DNA of 64,000 nucleotides from Lachnospiraceae bacterium JLR.KK008 (GTDB lineage: Bacteria > Bacillota > Clostridia > Lachnospirales > Lachnospiraceae): NCBI GenBank assembly GCA_037015955.1, contig CP143548.1, forward strand, positions 675,501-739,500, read 5' to 3'. Positions 44,463 through 53,566 of the stretch are shown piece after piece; the first letter of the stretch is position 1; every line of letters starts with the position of its first letter. Under the pieces are notes generated by a model. That model saw nothing but the letters and a program-made list of their open reading frames with translations, made no database searches and was not told where the DNA came from. A program made the translations under genes and the position numbers.

Positions 44463-45262
44463 ACCGATTACAGACGGCGATTGCAGCTCTGCATGAGGCG
44501 GATGCACTGGCGGACGACAGGAGTCGAAGGAGCCGGGTCCATCCGGCGGCCCGGCTGATCGTCTGCATGGCATTTTTGCTTGTGACTATATCGTTTCCCA
44601 AATATGAACTGTCAGGGCTGCTCAGTATGTCACTCTATCTGATTGTCACGGCGATATGGGAGGAATTGTCCTTTTGGCGGGGATTTTGCAGATTAAAATA
44701 TATTTTTATTACTTTGGTCTTGATTGGCGGTGCCAATTTGTTTTATGATAGAGATGTCGTATTTTGTATGGGAATGTTGTCTGTAACAGGCGGAATGGTG
44801 TGGATGGCCACTTTGTTTGTCAAAGGCGCCCTGACTGTGTATGCGGCATATTTTCTGATGATGACGACCGGGATCGGCAGAATATGTATGGCGCTGCGCA
44901 GAGTCGGCGTCCCGGGAGGAGCCGTGACGGTACTGTTGCTGACATATCGTTATCTGATCGTGCTTTTGAAAGAGACACAGAGAATGATGCAGGCGTATAC
45001 GCTGCGCGCCGCCGGGCAGAGAGGGATTCACATCAGAGCGTGGGGATCTTTTGCGGGCATGTTGCTTCTTCGCAGTATGGATCGGGCGCAGGACGTGTAT
45101 GACAGTATGCTGCTGCGCGGATATGACAATGAATTTCCGTATGAATCATCAGAAGACAAGAGTTCTTTTGGCATCAGCTTTCTGTATACCGTATTGTGGC
45201 TGGCAGCGTTTTGCCTGCTGCGCACTGTCCCTTTGTTCCGGCTCGTGGGCGGTCTGTTTTGA
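44459..45262 (+). CDS. nikQ: ECF transporter transmembrane (T) component
   Basis: The 267-residue protein has about five hydrophobic segments and the coupling-helix motifs of T components: HPAARLIVCMAFLLVTISF near the N-terminus and LRAAGQRGIHIRAWG...DRAQDVYDSMLLRGYDNEF (about 180-223) with the two Ala-Arg-Gly-type signatures. It links NikM to the ATPase. ATG 44459 overlaps nikMN by four bases. Confidence 0.88.
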   Translation: MNRLQTAIAALHEADALADDRSRRSRVHPAARLIVCMAFLLVTISFPKYELSGLLSMSLYLIVTAIWEELSFWRGFCRLKYIFITLVLIGGANLFYDRDVVFCMGMLSVTGGMVWMATLFVKGALTVYAAYFLMMTTGIGRICMALRRVGVPGGAVTVLLLTYRYLIVLLKETQRMMQAYTLRAAGQRGIHIRAWGSFAGMLLLRSMDRAQDVYDSMLLRGYDNEFPYESSEDKSSFGISFLYTVLWLAAFCLLRTVPLFRLVGGLF

Positions 45263-45302
45263 GTAAAAGGGATTCGGGACTTGGAGAAGGGATGAGAGAG
45301 GA

Positions 45303-46034
45303 ATGATAGAAGCAGCGCATCTGACGTATTCCTATGATGGAGTGAGAGAAGTATTGTCCGATGTGAGTTTTGCAGTTGGAGAGTCAGAGTCAGTCGGTCT
45401 GATCGGTGCGAACGGCGCCGGGAAATCTACGCTGCTGAAATTACTGGTAGGCCTGCTTCCGGACTATCACGGACAGGTAAAGGTGAACGGACTGACCGTG
45501 GAGAAGAAGCATCTTTCGCAGATCCGGGCGGGGACAGGATATGTTTTTCAGGATTCGGAGAGCCAGCTGTTTCTCTCGACCGTATATGAAGATGTGGCTT
45601 TTGGCCCCCGCAGTTATGGATATGATACAAGAGAAGTGGACCGGAGAGTGATGCGGGCGCTGGAACAGGTACATATTGCGCATCTGAAAGACAGGCAGAT
45701 CTACCGGATGAGCGGAGGGCAGAAAAAGCTGGCGTCTATCGCCACGATTCTGTCGATGGAGCCGGATACGATCTTACTGGATGAGCCTTCCGTGGCGCTG
45801 GACCCCCGGAACCGGCGCAATCTGATTACGGTGATCCGGGAAATGGCGGGAACGAAGATCGTCGCCTCACATGACCTGGATCTGATCTGGGATACGTGTG
45901 AGAGGACCATTCTGCTTTCGGAGGGTAAGATTGTAAAAGAAGGAGAGACACGGGAATTACTGACGGACGAAGATTTACTTCGGCGTAACGGACTGGAGCT
46001 GCCATTGTCGCTGTCCCGTGCACAGGAGAGATAA
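45303..46034 (+). CDS. nikO: ECF transporter ATP-binding protein
   Basis: A 243-residue ABC ATPase: Walker A IGANGAGKSTLLK (about 36-48), signature MSGGQKKLASIA (about 136-147), Walker B ILLDEPSVALD and H-loop VASHDLDL. One ATPase gene is present, suggesting a homodimer as in the Ni/Co ECF systems. The next gene begins soon after its stop. Confidence 0.9.
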   Translation: MIEAAHLTYSYDGVREVLSDVSFAVGESESVGLIGANGAGKSTLLKLLVGLLPDYHGQVKVNGLTVEKKHLSQIRAGTGYVFQDSESQLFLSTVYEDVAFGPRSYGYDTREVDRRVMRALEQVHIAHLKDRQIYRMSGGQKKLASIATILSMEPDTILLDEPSVALDPRNRRNLITVIREMAGTKIVASHDLDLIWDTCERTILLSEGKIVKEGETRELLTDEDLLRRNGLELPLSLSRAQER

Positions 46035-46101
46035 CGGAAAGCAGGCAGGAAAAACGGTTTGCAGACAACCGGGAAACAGAGTGAAGGAGGAACAGGGAGC
46101 C

Positions 46102-47250
46102 GTGAAGTATCGGAGGCTGGGAAAGACAGAGTATATGGTCAGCGAGATCAGCATCGGCTGTGAAGGTTTTGTCGGAAAATCGGAGGAAGAGATCCGGCAG
46201 TTTGTGGATGTGATGGACCGGGAAGGCGTGAATTGCATCGATCTGTATGCGCCCAATCCGGAGCTGCGCTGCGGACTGGGAAAGGCGCTGCGCGGCAGGA
46301 GAGAGCGGTTCATTTTGCAGGCCCATCTGTGTACCGTCTGGAAAGACGGACAGTATAAGCGGACGAGAGTGATGGAGGAAGTAAAAGAAGGGTTTGAAGA
46401 TCAGCTTCGGAGACTGGAGACGGATCGCGTGGAGATCGGCATGATTCACTATGTGGATTCGATGGAAGACTGGCGGCAGATCAAAGAAGGACCGGTCATG
46501 CGGTATGCACTGGAGCTGAAAGAAGCAGGAACGATAGGCTGTATCGGCCTGTCGAGTCATAATCCTCAGGCTGCGCAGGCGGCCGTGGACAGTGGTCTGA
46601 TTGATGTGCTGATGTTCAGTATCAATCCCTGTTATGATCTGCTTCCGGCCAATGAGGACGTGGAGTCGCTCTGGGCGCCGGAGAGCTATGAAAAACCTTT
46701 GCTGAATATGGACCCGGACAGACAAAGGCTCTATGAGACATGTCAGCGGAAGGGCGTGGGGATTACCGTCATGAAGGCATTTGGCGGCGGCGACCTGTTG
46801 AATGGAGAGCTGTCCCCTGCGGGTAAAGGGCTGACGGTATTCCAATGTCTGAATTATGCTCTGACGCGTCCGGCGGTGGCGGCGGTCATGTCCGGCGCGA
46901 AATCAATCGAAGATCTGGAAAAGAGTATTGCCTACGAAAGCGCAGCGGAGGAGGAAAAAGACTATGCCTCTGCACTGGCCTTGTTTCCGAAGATCAGCTG
47001 GCAGGGGCACTGCATGTACTGTGGCCATTGTGCTCCGTGCCCGAAAGGTATCGACGTGGCCAGTGTCACGAAATTTCTGAATCTGGCGGTGGCACAAGGG
47101 GAAGTGCCGGAGACTGTACGGGAGCATTACGCTCTGCTGGAACATAAGGCACAGGAGTGCATTGCCTGTGGGGCCTGTGAGAAGCGGTGTCCGTTCCAGG
47201 TAGGCATCATTGAAAATATGAAGAGGGCAGTAAAAATTTTTAAATCATAA
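46102..47250 (+). CDS. Aldo/keto reductase with C-terminal [4Fe-4S] ferredoxin domain
   Basis: The 382-residue protein has an aldo/keto reductase barrel: YRRLGKTEYMVSEISIGCEGF, CIDLYAPNPELRCGLGKAL (tetrad Asp and neighbours, about 47-66), HYVDSMEDW and IGLSSHNP. It then has a ferredoxin-like end with CMYCGHCAPCPKGID (about 312-326) and CIACGACEKRCPF (about 353-365), room for two [4Fe-4S] clusters. It therefore resembles anaerobic Fe-S oxidoreductases of the AKR superfamily. The start is taken as GTG 46102 behind GGAGG. It closes the lar/nik cluster; its substrate is unknown. Confidence 0.85.
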   Translation: MKYRRLGKTEYMVSEISIGCEGFVGKSEEEIRQFVDVMDREGVNCIDLYAPNPELRCGLGKALRGRRERFILQAHLCTVWKDGQYKRTRVMEEVKEGFEDQLRRLETDRVEIGMIHYVDSMEDWRQIKEGPVMRYALELKEAGTIGCIGLSSHNPQAAQAAVDSGLIDVLMFSINPCYDLLPANEDVESLWAPESYEKPLLNMDPDRQRLYETCQRKGVGITVMKAFGGGDLLNGELSPAGKGLTVFQCLNYALTRPAVAAVMSGAKSIEDLEKSIAYESAAEEEKDYASALALFPKISWQGHCMYCGHCAPCPKGIDVASVTKFLNLAVAQGEVPETVREHYALLEHKAQECIACGACEKRCPFQVGIIENMKRAVKIFKS

Positions 47251-47272
47251 TATATAGGAGGAGTGATTGACA

Positions 47273-47854
47273 ATGTCAACGTATTACAAACACAAAAGAA
47301 CCGAGAGCACAGAGGTACCGTATTCCTTTCAGTGTGAGCACTGTATGAAGGACAGCGGGCTGCTGACAGCCACGATCACAGGGGAGGCGGAGCACAGCAG
47401 TAATTTTAACGTGCTTACGGAGAAGGAGACTGTAAAATTACATGAAAGGGCACATGCGAATCTCGTAAAAGAGTTGAAGACCGTTCATAAAGATGCGACG
47501 GAGAGGCAGATTTACTCCACGAAGTTCAGAGATGAATGTCCGCACTGCCATAAACCGCAGTCATGGGGCGTATCCGGTTTGAAGAATAAAATGTTTGAAA
47601 ACCCGATCGTGATCACGCTCGTGGGCGCATTTTTCAGTATCATCGCCGTGATCGGACATTACTTCACGGAAGAAGAATTTATGACACTGCAGCTCGCTGC
47701 AGGCATCTTTGGCGCGGGTCTGGCCATCGCTGTGATCGTACTGATCTGGAATATTATACAGATCAATATCAAGGCTGGCAAAGCGGCGGCGGGTATGCAG
47801 AAAAACGTGCCTGTCATCAACTGGCAAGCAGTACAGAGTATGCTTAACGAATAA
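47273..47854 (+). CDS. Zinc-ribbon membrane protein of unknown function
   Basis: The 193-residue protein has two CxxC pairs (CEHCMKD at ~22 and CPHCHKP at ~87) that could bind zinc, then two membrane segments (about 110-130 and 137-163). No family is recognised. AGGAGGAG at 47256-47263 supports ATG 47273. A strong terminator follows. Confidence 0.7.
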   Translation: MSTYYKHKRTESTEVPYSFQCEHCMKDSGLLTATITGEAEHSSNFNVLTEKETVKLHERAHANLVKELKTVHKDATERQIYSTKFRDECPHCHKPQSWGVSGLKNKMFENPIVITLVGAFFSIIAVIGHYFTEEEFMTLQLAAGIFGAGLAIAVIVLIWNIIQINIKAGKAAAGMQKNVPVINWQAVQSMLNE

Positions 47855-47898
47855 TGATACAGGAAAAGTTACATAGACAGAGTGATATTGGAAAAACG

Positions 47899-47940
47899 AG
47901 TGCAGGGCTGCGGAGCGATCCGCATCTCTGCACTTTTTTT
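47899..47940 (+). terminator. Rho-independent terminator
   Basis: AGTGCAG (47899-47905) pairs with CTGCACT (47928-47934), with an inner GCGGA/TCCGC stem, and is followed by a run of T. Confidence 0.88.
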
Positions 47941-47969
47941 GGGTCCCGGAGTCAGAGATCATATTTTAC

Positions 47970-47998
47970 TTGACATATACCCCATAGGGGTATATTAT
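47970..47998 (+). promoter_or_regulatory. Copper operon promoter with CsoR operator
   Basis: TTGACA (47970-47975), 17-base spacer, TATTAT (47993-47998). The spacer is filled by the palindrome ATATACCCC-N3-GGGGTATAT (47975-47995), the GC-centred inverted repeat known for CsoR. Bound repressor would block the promoter until Cu(I) releases it. Confidence 0.88.
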
Positions 47999-48033
47999 AG
48001 AGCAGAGAATGGAACAGGAAAGGAAGCTGAGTT

Positions 48034-48357
48034 ATGGATAAAGGATCGGAAGCGCCGCCGGAAGAGCTGTCACAAGGTCGGAAGACAAAGGAGCGTCCGG
48101 AAGCGGAGTACAAGAGCCTGCTCAACCGTCTCAGCCGGATCGAGGGCCAGGTGCGGGGCATTAAGGGCATGGTGGAGAAGGATGCGTACTGTACGGACAT
48201 TCTCGTACAGGTGGCGGCGGTCAATGCGGCGTTGAATGCGTTTAACAGGGAACTGCTTGCAGAACATATCAGGACATGTGTGGCCAGAGACATCAGAGAA
48301 GGGCGGGACGAGACGATTGATGAGCTGCTGGCGGCGCTGCAAAAACTGATGAAATGA
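48034..48357 (+). CDS. csoR: Copper-sensing repressor CsoR
   Basis: The 107-residue helical protein matches the CsoR/FrmR family: LLNRLSRIEGQVRGIKGMVEKDAYCTDILVQVAAVNAALNAF (about 29-70) with the Cys ligand in YCTDIL and a later HIRTCV giving His and Cys, the Cu(I) site. It lies 36 bases after the operator-promoter and upstream of copA, so it likely controls its own operon. Confidence 0.93.
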   Translation: MDKGSEAPPEELSQGRKTKERPEAEYKSLLNRLSRIEGQVRGIKGMVEKDAYCTDILVQVAAVNAALNAFNRELLAEHIRTCVARDIREGRDETIDELLAALQKLMK

Positions 48358-48439
48358 CTGGATGTGCGGGAAAGTGGGCACACTGGTAAAACTGATAGAA
48401 TGACAGGACGATTGGACGGGCGGTCTGCCCGGGGAGGCA

Positions 48440-51121
48440 ATGATGAAACAATATATGGTAACGGGAATGAGCTGTGCAGCCTGCAGCGCCCGTGTGGAAA
48501 AGGCAGTATCAAAAGTACCGGGAGTCACATCCTGTTCGGTCAGTCTGCTGACCAATTCCATGGGTGTGGAAGGAAGTGCGGCGGCGGATGAGATCATTGC
48601 GGCGGTGGAGGAAGCTGGCTATGGCGCCTCTGCCAAAGACCGTGTGCACACTCCGGCAGAGACTTCGTCAGCGGATGCCGGTGACCCGCTGAAAGACAGA
48701 GAGACGCCGGAACTGAGAAAACGTTTGCTCTATTCATTGGGCTTTTTGTTGGTGCTCATGTATTTTTCCATGGGGCACATGATGTGGGGATGGCCGGCGC
48801 CGTCGTTTTTCGCTGACAATCATGTGGCAATGGGACTGCTGCAACTGTTGCTGACCGTTGCCGTGATGATCATCAATCAGAAGTTTTTTGTCAGTGGATT
48901 CAAAAGTCTGCTGCACCGTGCGCCCAATATGGATACGCTTGTGGCGCTGGGCGCCGGCGCCTCGTTTGTATATAGTACGTATGCCTTGTTTGCCATGACA
49001 GATGCACAGGCAAAAGGCAACATGGATATGGTCATGGCTTATATGCACGAGTTTTATTTCGAGTCGGCGGCGATGATTCTCACACTGATCACAGTAGGAA
49101 AAATGCTGGAAGCGCGCTCCAAAGGGAAGACGACAGATGCGCTGAAAGGGCTGATGAAGCTGGCGCCGAAGACGGCGGTCATCCTGGCAGACGGAGTGGA
49201 ACGGCAGGTCGCCGTGGAGCAGGTGAAAAAAGGTGACATTTTTGTCGTGCGCCCCGGTGAAAATATACCGGTGGACGGTATCGTTGTGGAGGGCAGCAGC
49301 GCCGTCAATGAATCGGCTCTGACCGGGGAGAGTATCCCTGTAGATAAGGAAGCGGGAGATATGGTCTCGGCGGCTACGGTCAACCAGTCCGGCTTTCTCA
49401 AATGTGAGGCTGCCCGTGTAGGAGAGGATACGACACTCTCACAGATTATTCAGATGGTCAGTGACGCAGCGGCGACAAAGGCGCCGATCGCCAAAGTCGC
49501 CGACAAAGTGTCAGGGGTATTCGTGCCCGTAGTCATTGCCATTGCGCTGGCAACGATCGTCATCTGGCTGTTGGCCGGAGAGAGTATCGGCTTTGCTCTG
49601 GCGCGGGGCATTTCGGTGCTTGTCATAAGCTGTCCCTGTGCGCTTGGTCTTGCCACTCCGGTGGCGATCATGGTCGGTAACGGGATGGGAGCCAGGAGCG
49701 GTATTTTATTCAAGACAGCGGTATCGCTGGAAGAGGCGGGCAAAGTGGAGATCGTGGCGCTTGACAAGACGGGGACGATCACGAACGGGGAACCGAAAGT
49801 GACCGATCTCATACCGGCGGACGGGATCAGTGAAACGGAACTTTTGCGGCTGGCATTCGCACTGGAACGGAAGAGTGAACATCCGCTGGCGAAGGCGATC
49901 CTGCTGAGAGCCGGGGAAGAGAATCTGCAGGCAGAGGAAGTGACGGACTTCCGGGCGCTTCCGGGCAATGGTCTTTCGGCCTCGCTGCGGGGGAGATCCC
50001 TCTATGGCGGCAATGAGGCATTTATCAAAAAAGTGACAACAGTGTCGGAGAAAATGCGGAGCGAAGCGGACCGCCTGGCACAGGAAGGGAAGACGCCGCT
50101 CTATTTTGCGGGCGAGAATAAGCTGCTTGGGATGATCGCAGTGGCGGACGTGATCAAGGAGGACAGTCCACAGGCGGTCAGAGAGCTGCAGAATATGGGA
50201 ATCCGGGTCGTGATGCTGACCGGTGACAATGAGCGGACGGCAAAAGCCATCGGCGCACAGGCGGGCGTGGACGAGGTGATCGCAGGCGTGTTACCGGATG
50301 GTAAGGAAACGGTGATCCGGGAATTGAGGGAAAAGGGAAAGACGGCGATGGTTGGGGATGGCATCAACGATGCGCCTGCGCTGACGAGGGCGGACATTGG
50401 GATCGCCATCGGTGCGGGGACGGATGTGGCCATCGATGCGGCGGACGTAGTGCTTATGAAGAGCAGACTCCGAGATGTGCCGGCGGCGATTCGTTTAAGC
50501 CGGGCGACACTGAAAAATATCCATGAAAATCTGTTTTGGGCCTTTTTCTATAACGTGGTCGGGATTCCGCTGGCAGCAGGCATCTGGATTCCGGTATTCG
50601 GCTGGAAACTGAATCCGATGTTCGGGGCGGCGGCCATGAGTCTGTCGAGCTTCTGTGTCGTGACAAACGCGCTGCGCCTGAATCTGTTTTCCATGTATGA
50701 TGCAAAACATGATAAAAAGAGACAGAAAAAGGCCGGACCGGCAAGAACAGAGGCAGGACCGGAAACAACCGCAGGACCGGAGACGACAACAGAGACCAAA
50801 GCAGGACCGGAGACAGAAACACGAACCGGGGCAGAAACGAGAACAGTGACGGAACCGAGACCAAAAACAGGATCGGCACCGGTAATAGAAGCAAAAACGA
50901 AAAAGGAGGAAATGACAATGGAAAAAACGATTCAGATTGAAGGCATGATGTGCCCGCACTGCGAGGCGACGGTGAAGAAAGCGCTGGAAGGGCTTGACGG
51001 TGTGCGGGAGGCGGCAGTCAGTCATGAGGCGGGAACAGCCATCGTCTCACTCACGCAGGAAGTGTCGGATGATGTCCTGAAAAAGACCGTAGAGGATCAG
51101 GGATACAAAGTGCTGGGATAG
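48440..51121 (+). CDS. copA: Copper-exporting P-type ATPase with fused C-terminal CopZ-like domain
   Basis: The 893-residue protein has an N-terminal metal-binding domain ([14 protein letters not shown], about 5-18), eight membrane segments, the CPC ion site ([11 protein letters not shown], ~400), phosphorylation site DKTGTITNG (~440) and hinge [10 protein letters not shown] (~640). After the last membrane helix comes a Pro/Glu/Thr-rich linker of about 70 residues and a second metal-binding domain ([20 protein letters not shown]) to residue 893. The last domain looks like a former copZ gene: it has its own GGAGG and ATG. The linker is low in complexity and rich in GPET and ETK/ETR units. Confidence 0.93.
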   Translation: MMKQYMVTGMSCAACSARVEKAVSKVPGVTSCSVSLLTNSMGVEGSAAADEIIAAVEEAGYGASAKDRVHTPAETSSADAGDPLKDRETPELRKRLLYSLGFLLVLMYFSMGHMMWGWPAPSFFADNHVAMGLLQLLLTVAVMIINQKFFVSGFKSLLHRAPNMDTLVALGAGASFVYSTYALFAMTDAQAKGNMDMVMAYMHEFYFESAAMILTLITVGKMLEARSKGKTTDALKGLMKLAPKTAVILADGVERQVAVEQVKKGDIFVVRPGENIPVDGIVVEGSSAVNESALTGESIPVDKEAGDMVSAATVNQSGFLKCEAARVGEDTTLSQIIQMVSDAAATKAPIAKVADKVSGVFVPVVIAIALATIVIWLLAGESIGFALARGISVLVISCPCALGLATPVAIMVGNGMGARSGILFKTAVSLEEAGKVEIVALDKTGTITNGEPKVTDLIPADGISETELLRLAFALERKSEHPLAKAILLRAGEENLQAEEVTDFRALPGNGLSASLRGRSLYGGNEAFIKKVTTVSEKMRSEADRLAQEGKTPLYFAGENKLLGMIAVADVIKEDSPQAVRELQNMGIRVVMLTGDNERTAKAIGAQAGVDEVIAGVLPDGKETVIRELREKGKTAMVGDGINDAPALTRADIGIAIGAGTDVAIDAADVVLMKSRLRDVPAAIRLSRATLKNIHENLFWAFFYNVVGIPLAAGIWIPVFGWKLNPMFGAAAMSLSSFCVVTNALRLNLFSMYDAKHDKKRQKKAGPARTEAGPETTAGPETTTETKAGPETETRTGAETRTVTEPRPKTGSAPVIEAKTKKEEMTMEKTIQIEGMMCPHCEATVKKALEGLDGVREAAVSHEAGTAIVSLTQEVSDDVLKKTVEDQGYKVLG
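50918..51121 (+). CDS. Possible separately translated CopZ-like copper chaperone (within copA)
   Basis: Inside the copA frame, AAGGAGG (50903-50909) stands 8 bases before ATG 50918, which opens a complete 67-residue heavy-metal-associated domain ([20 protein letters not shown]...) to the common stop. This equals a typical free CopZ. Spacing and strength match true starts in this window, so free chaperone may be made besides the fused form. E. coli makes a copper chaperone from copA by frameshifting, a different route to the same result. Not proven by sequence. Confidence 0.55.
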   Translation: MEKTIQIEGMMCPHCEATVKKALEGLDGVREAAVSHEAGTAIVSLTQEVSDDVLKKTVEDQGYKVLG

Positions 51122-51184
51122 TAAGTGCCGGCGTGACGGGCCAGAGAGATGGACGGAGCAGTAAAGTGAGAGACAAAGGCAGGG

Positions 51185-51206
51185 CAGAGCCGGTATTCCG
51201 GTTCTG
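51185..51206. terminator. Hairpin between copA and the convergent lipoprotein gene
   Basis: CAGAGCCGG (51185-51193), loop TATT, CCGGTTCTG (51198-51206). No long U-tract follows, so efficiency is uncertain. Confidence 0.5.
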
Positions 51207-51246
51207 TCCTTGCCCGGTCAGTCCTTTGCCTGGACGCCGCAGATAA

Positions 51247-52707
51247 TCAGTAACCGAGGTCACGGTCGATCACGGTCCCGTCCATGGCGTTGATTGTGAA
51301 CAGACTTGTATAAGAATCTTCGAACACGAGGGGCTGCGTGAAACTCCCGCCTGTCGTCGTCCAGCTGCCAAAGAAGTCCCAGACCGGGACGAGCGTCCCC
51401 TCACTCAATGTTTCCCTGTCTTTGACACGCATATAGCCCAGCCGTACTTCTTTAATGATAATTTCCTGTGTCTGCCCTTCTTCGAGAGTGTCCTCGTATT
51501 CCTCCAGAATCATTTTTTCAAACACATTTCTGATCTCGTCAAACGGAAGCAGAAATACATAATCTTCGGACAGATCTTCGACCGTATATGGACAGTCCCA
51601 GAAAAAGCCGGCAAATCCGTAATCATTATAGATCAGTGTCATTGCTTCATTGGGCCATGATACACTGTCGGCATCATCCGCGACCGAACCACCATCCTGA
51701 TGGGTGTAGGTGACGGGGATGCCGTCCACGACTCTGGTAAAATGGACGCCATATCCGGTGAGGTCAATGTGCTGGATTTCTTCGTTTTGCCTGTCTGATC
51801 GGTAAGTGAAATAATATTCGCCGCCACAGGGAAGATATTCCTCATCATATCCGGTCTGTTTGAGAACTTCTTCCGCTGTCTGCCAGATTTCTTCCGGAGC
51901 TGTCTTCAGATTGTCAAGTTCCGGAAAGTCGGCCTGAGAGGAACGGTCGGTGATACCTGTATACAGGTAATTGCTGGAATGCTCGTTTTTTTCAATCCAG
52001 AAGCTGGTCCAGAGCCAGTCGTCTCTGGTCTGGTTGGCAAGGAGGACATCGTACTGTGCGTCTCCGGCTACGGCGTAGGCTGACAGCGATTCAAGGTCCT
52101 CTGTCTGAGAGAGCTTTCTGCCCTCTATGATGACAGGGACTTCCACAACGATCGGTTCCTCCGGGGCGGCTTCCTGCAGGCTGCGGAATTTTGCGATCTG
52201 CTCATCAACCGTTATGCCCTTACCGAGATAGTCGGCATCGCCGCCCAGATTATCTTTTAATTTCTGGGCTTCGGAGATTCTTTCTTCCAATTCACTTTTG
52301 GTAAAGCCGTTGCTGGCCGCCATTTTATCAAAATCCCGGGTCCAGAGACGCGTATCGCCAAGCAGTGTCTGCATAAACAGATTGTAGTCCTCCTCGGTAA
52401 AAAAGCGGCTTGTCACCTTTTTGGTCCTGATGCCCGGGGCATCAGGCACGATGACGGCGGCGTCTGCATCTACAGTGATCTGCGGGCTGGAAAAACTGGA
52501 CTGATATACGTCGGGCGCCTGTGTCTGTGAGGAGAGATCTCCTTCTGTGGCAGATCGCTGAGTGTGTTCGGTCTCCTTTACTACGACGAGTTCTTCTTCT
52601 GTGCGGACGCTGCTCTGACAGCCTGTGAGCAGCGTGGCCAGTAAGGTGGCGATGAGAAATATGGCGGGATGCCGTCTTATCATTGGCTTTCTTAGATAAT
52701 TATTCAT
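51247..52707 (-). CDS. Lipoprotein, DUF6034-like
   Basis: The 486-residue protein has an N-terminal signal (FLIATLLATLLTGCQ, lipid-bearing Cys at ~29) and a large extracytoplasmic part with many acidic and aromatic residues, resembling uncharacterised clostridial DUF6034 lipoproteins. AAAGAGGAG precedes ATG 52707. It is divergent from a two-component system that starts about 190 bases away, and could be its target or sensor partner; that is inference. Confidence 0.7.
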   Translation of the reverse strand: MNNYLRKPMIRRHPAIFLIATLLATLLTGCQSSVRTEEELVVVKETEHTQRSATEGDLSSQTQAPDVYQSSFSSPQITVDADAAVIVPDAPGIRTKKVTSRFFTEEDYNLFMQTLLGDTRLWTRDFDKMAASNGFTKSELEERISEAQKLKDNLGGDADYLGKGITVDEQIAKFRSLQEAAPEEPIVVEVPVIIEGRKLSQTEDLESLSAYAVAGDAQYDVLLANQTRDDWLWTSFWIEKNEHSSNYLYTGITDRSSQADFPELDNLKTAPEEIWQTAEEVLKQTGYDEEYLPCGGEYYFTYRSDRQNEEIQHIDLTGYGVHFTRVVDGIPVTYTHQDGGSVADDADSVSWPNEAMTLIYNDYGFAGFFWDCPYTVEDLSEDYVFLLPFDEIRNVFEKMILEEYEDTLEEGQTQEIIIKEVRLGYMRVKDRETLSEGTLVPVWDFFGSWTTTGGSFTQPLVFEDSYTSLFTINAMDGTVIDRDLGY

Positions 52708-52900
52708 GATTACTCTCCTCTTTCCTGTTAGGAATCTTTTGCAATTTGCAGCCGGTATACCGCCGTATGTTTATCATACCGCATTTCAATGTAAAAAATA
52801 TACAGCGGATTGTAAACGATTTGCAAAATTTACAATTCGTTGCTTTTTTTCACAGCGCAATATGATAAGATAATGAAAATATGGAGGGGTGTGAGAGAGG

Positions 52901-53566
52901 ATGAAACTGCTGGTGATTGAGGATGACAATGCGATTTCAGAGCTGATCTGCATGAATCTGGAGGCAGCGGGCTATCAGCCCTGGCCGGTCAGAGACGGAC
53001 GGGAAGCGGAGCGTCTGCTTAGAAGCGGCGAGGCTGAGGACGCAGCGCTGGCGCTTGTCGATGTGATGCTGCCGGGCAAAGATGGGTTCGCGCTGATGGA
53101 GGATTTACAGAAGGCGCATATCCCTTTCATTTATCTGACGGCCAGAGCGGATGTGTTTTCGAAAGTGCATGGACTGAAAAGCGGTGCGGAAGATTATATT
53201 GTCAAGCCATTCGAGGTACTGGAGCTTCTTGTGCGAATCGAGAAAGCGCTGAAGCGGACCGGACGGGGATATACGGAGATCTGTATCGGGGATGTGGTCA
53301 TCGATCTGAAAAAGCATCTCGTCACGAGACATGGAGAGGATGTGTCTTTGAAACCGCTGGAATATGAATTGCTCGTGACACTGGCACAGAGTAAAAATGT
53401 GGCTTTTTCCAGAGAAGAACTTCTGCAGCGTGTATGGGGGATGGATTTTGCCGGGGAGACAAGAACGGTGGATGTGCATGTAGGTCAGCTTCGCAGGAAG
53501 CTGGGATTTCACGACACGATCCGTACGATCCCCAAAGTAGGGTATCGACTGGAGGAATCGGATTGA
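52901..53566 (+). CDS. OmpR-family response regulator
   Basis: The 221-residue protein has a receiver domain (IEDDNAISELI with the acidic pocket, phosphoacceptor Asp in LALVDVMLPGKDG at ~50, Thr in YLTARAD, Lys in VKPFE) and a winged-helix DNA-binding domain (about 125-220, LKPLEYELLVTLAQSKNVAFSREELLQRVWG...). Its stop overlaps the TTG start of the kinase gene, so regulator and kinase form one unit. Confidence 0.93.
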   Translation: MKLLVIEDDNAISELICMNLEAAGYQPWPVRDGREAERLLRSGEAEDAALALVDVMLPGKDGFALMEDLQKAHIPFIYLTARADVFSKVHGLKSGAEDYIVKPFEVLELLVRIEKALKRTGRGYTEICIGDVVIDLKKHLVTRHGEDVSLKPLEYELLVTLAQSKNVAFSREELLQRVWGMDFAGETRTVDVHVGQLRRKLGFHDTIRTIPKVGYRLEESD

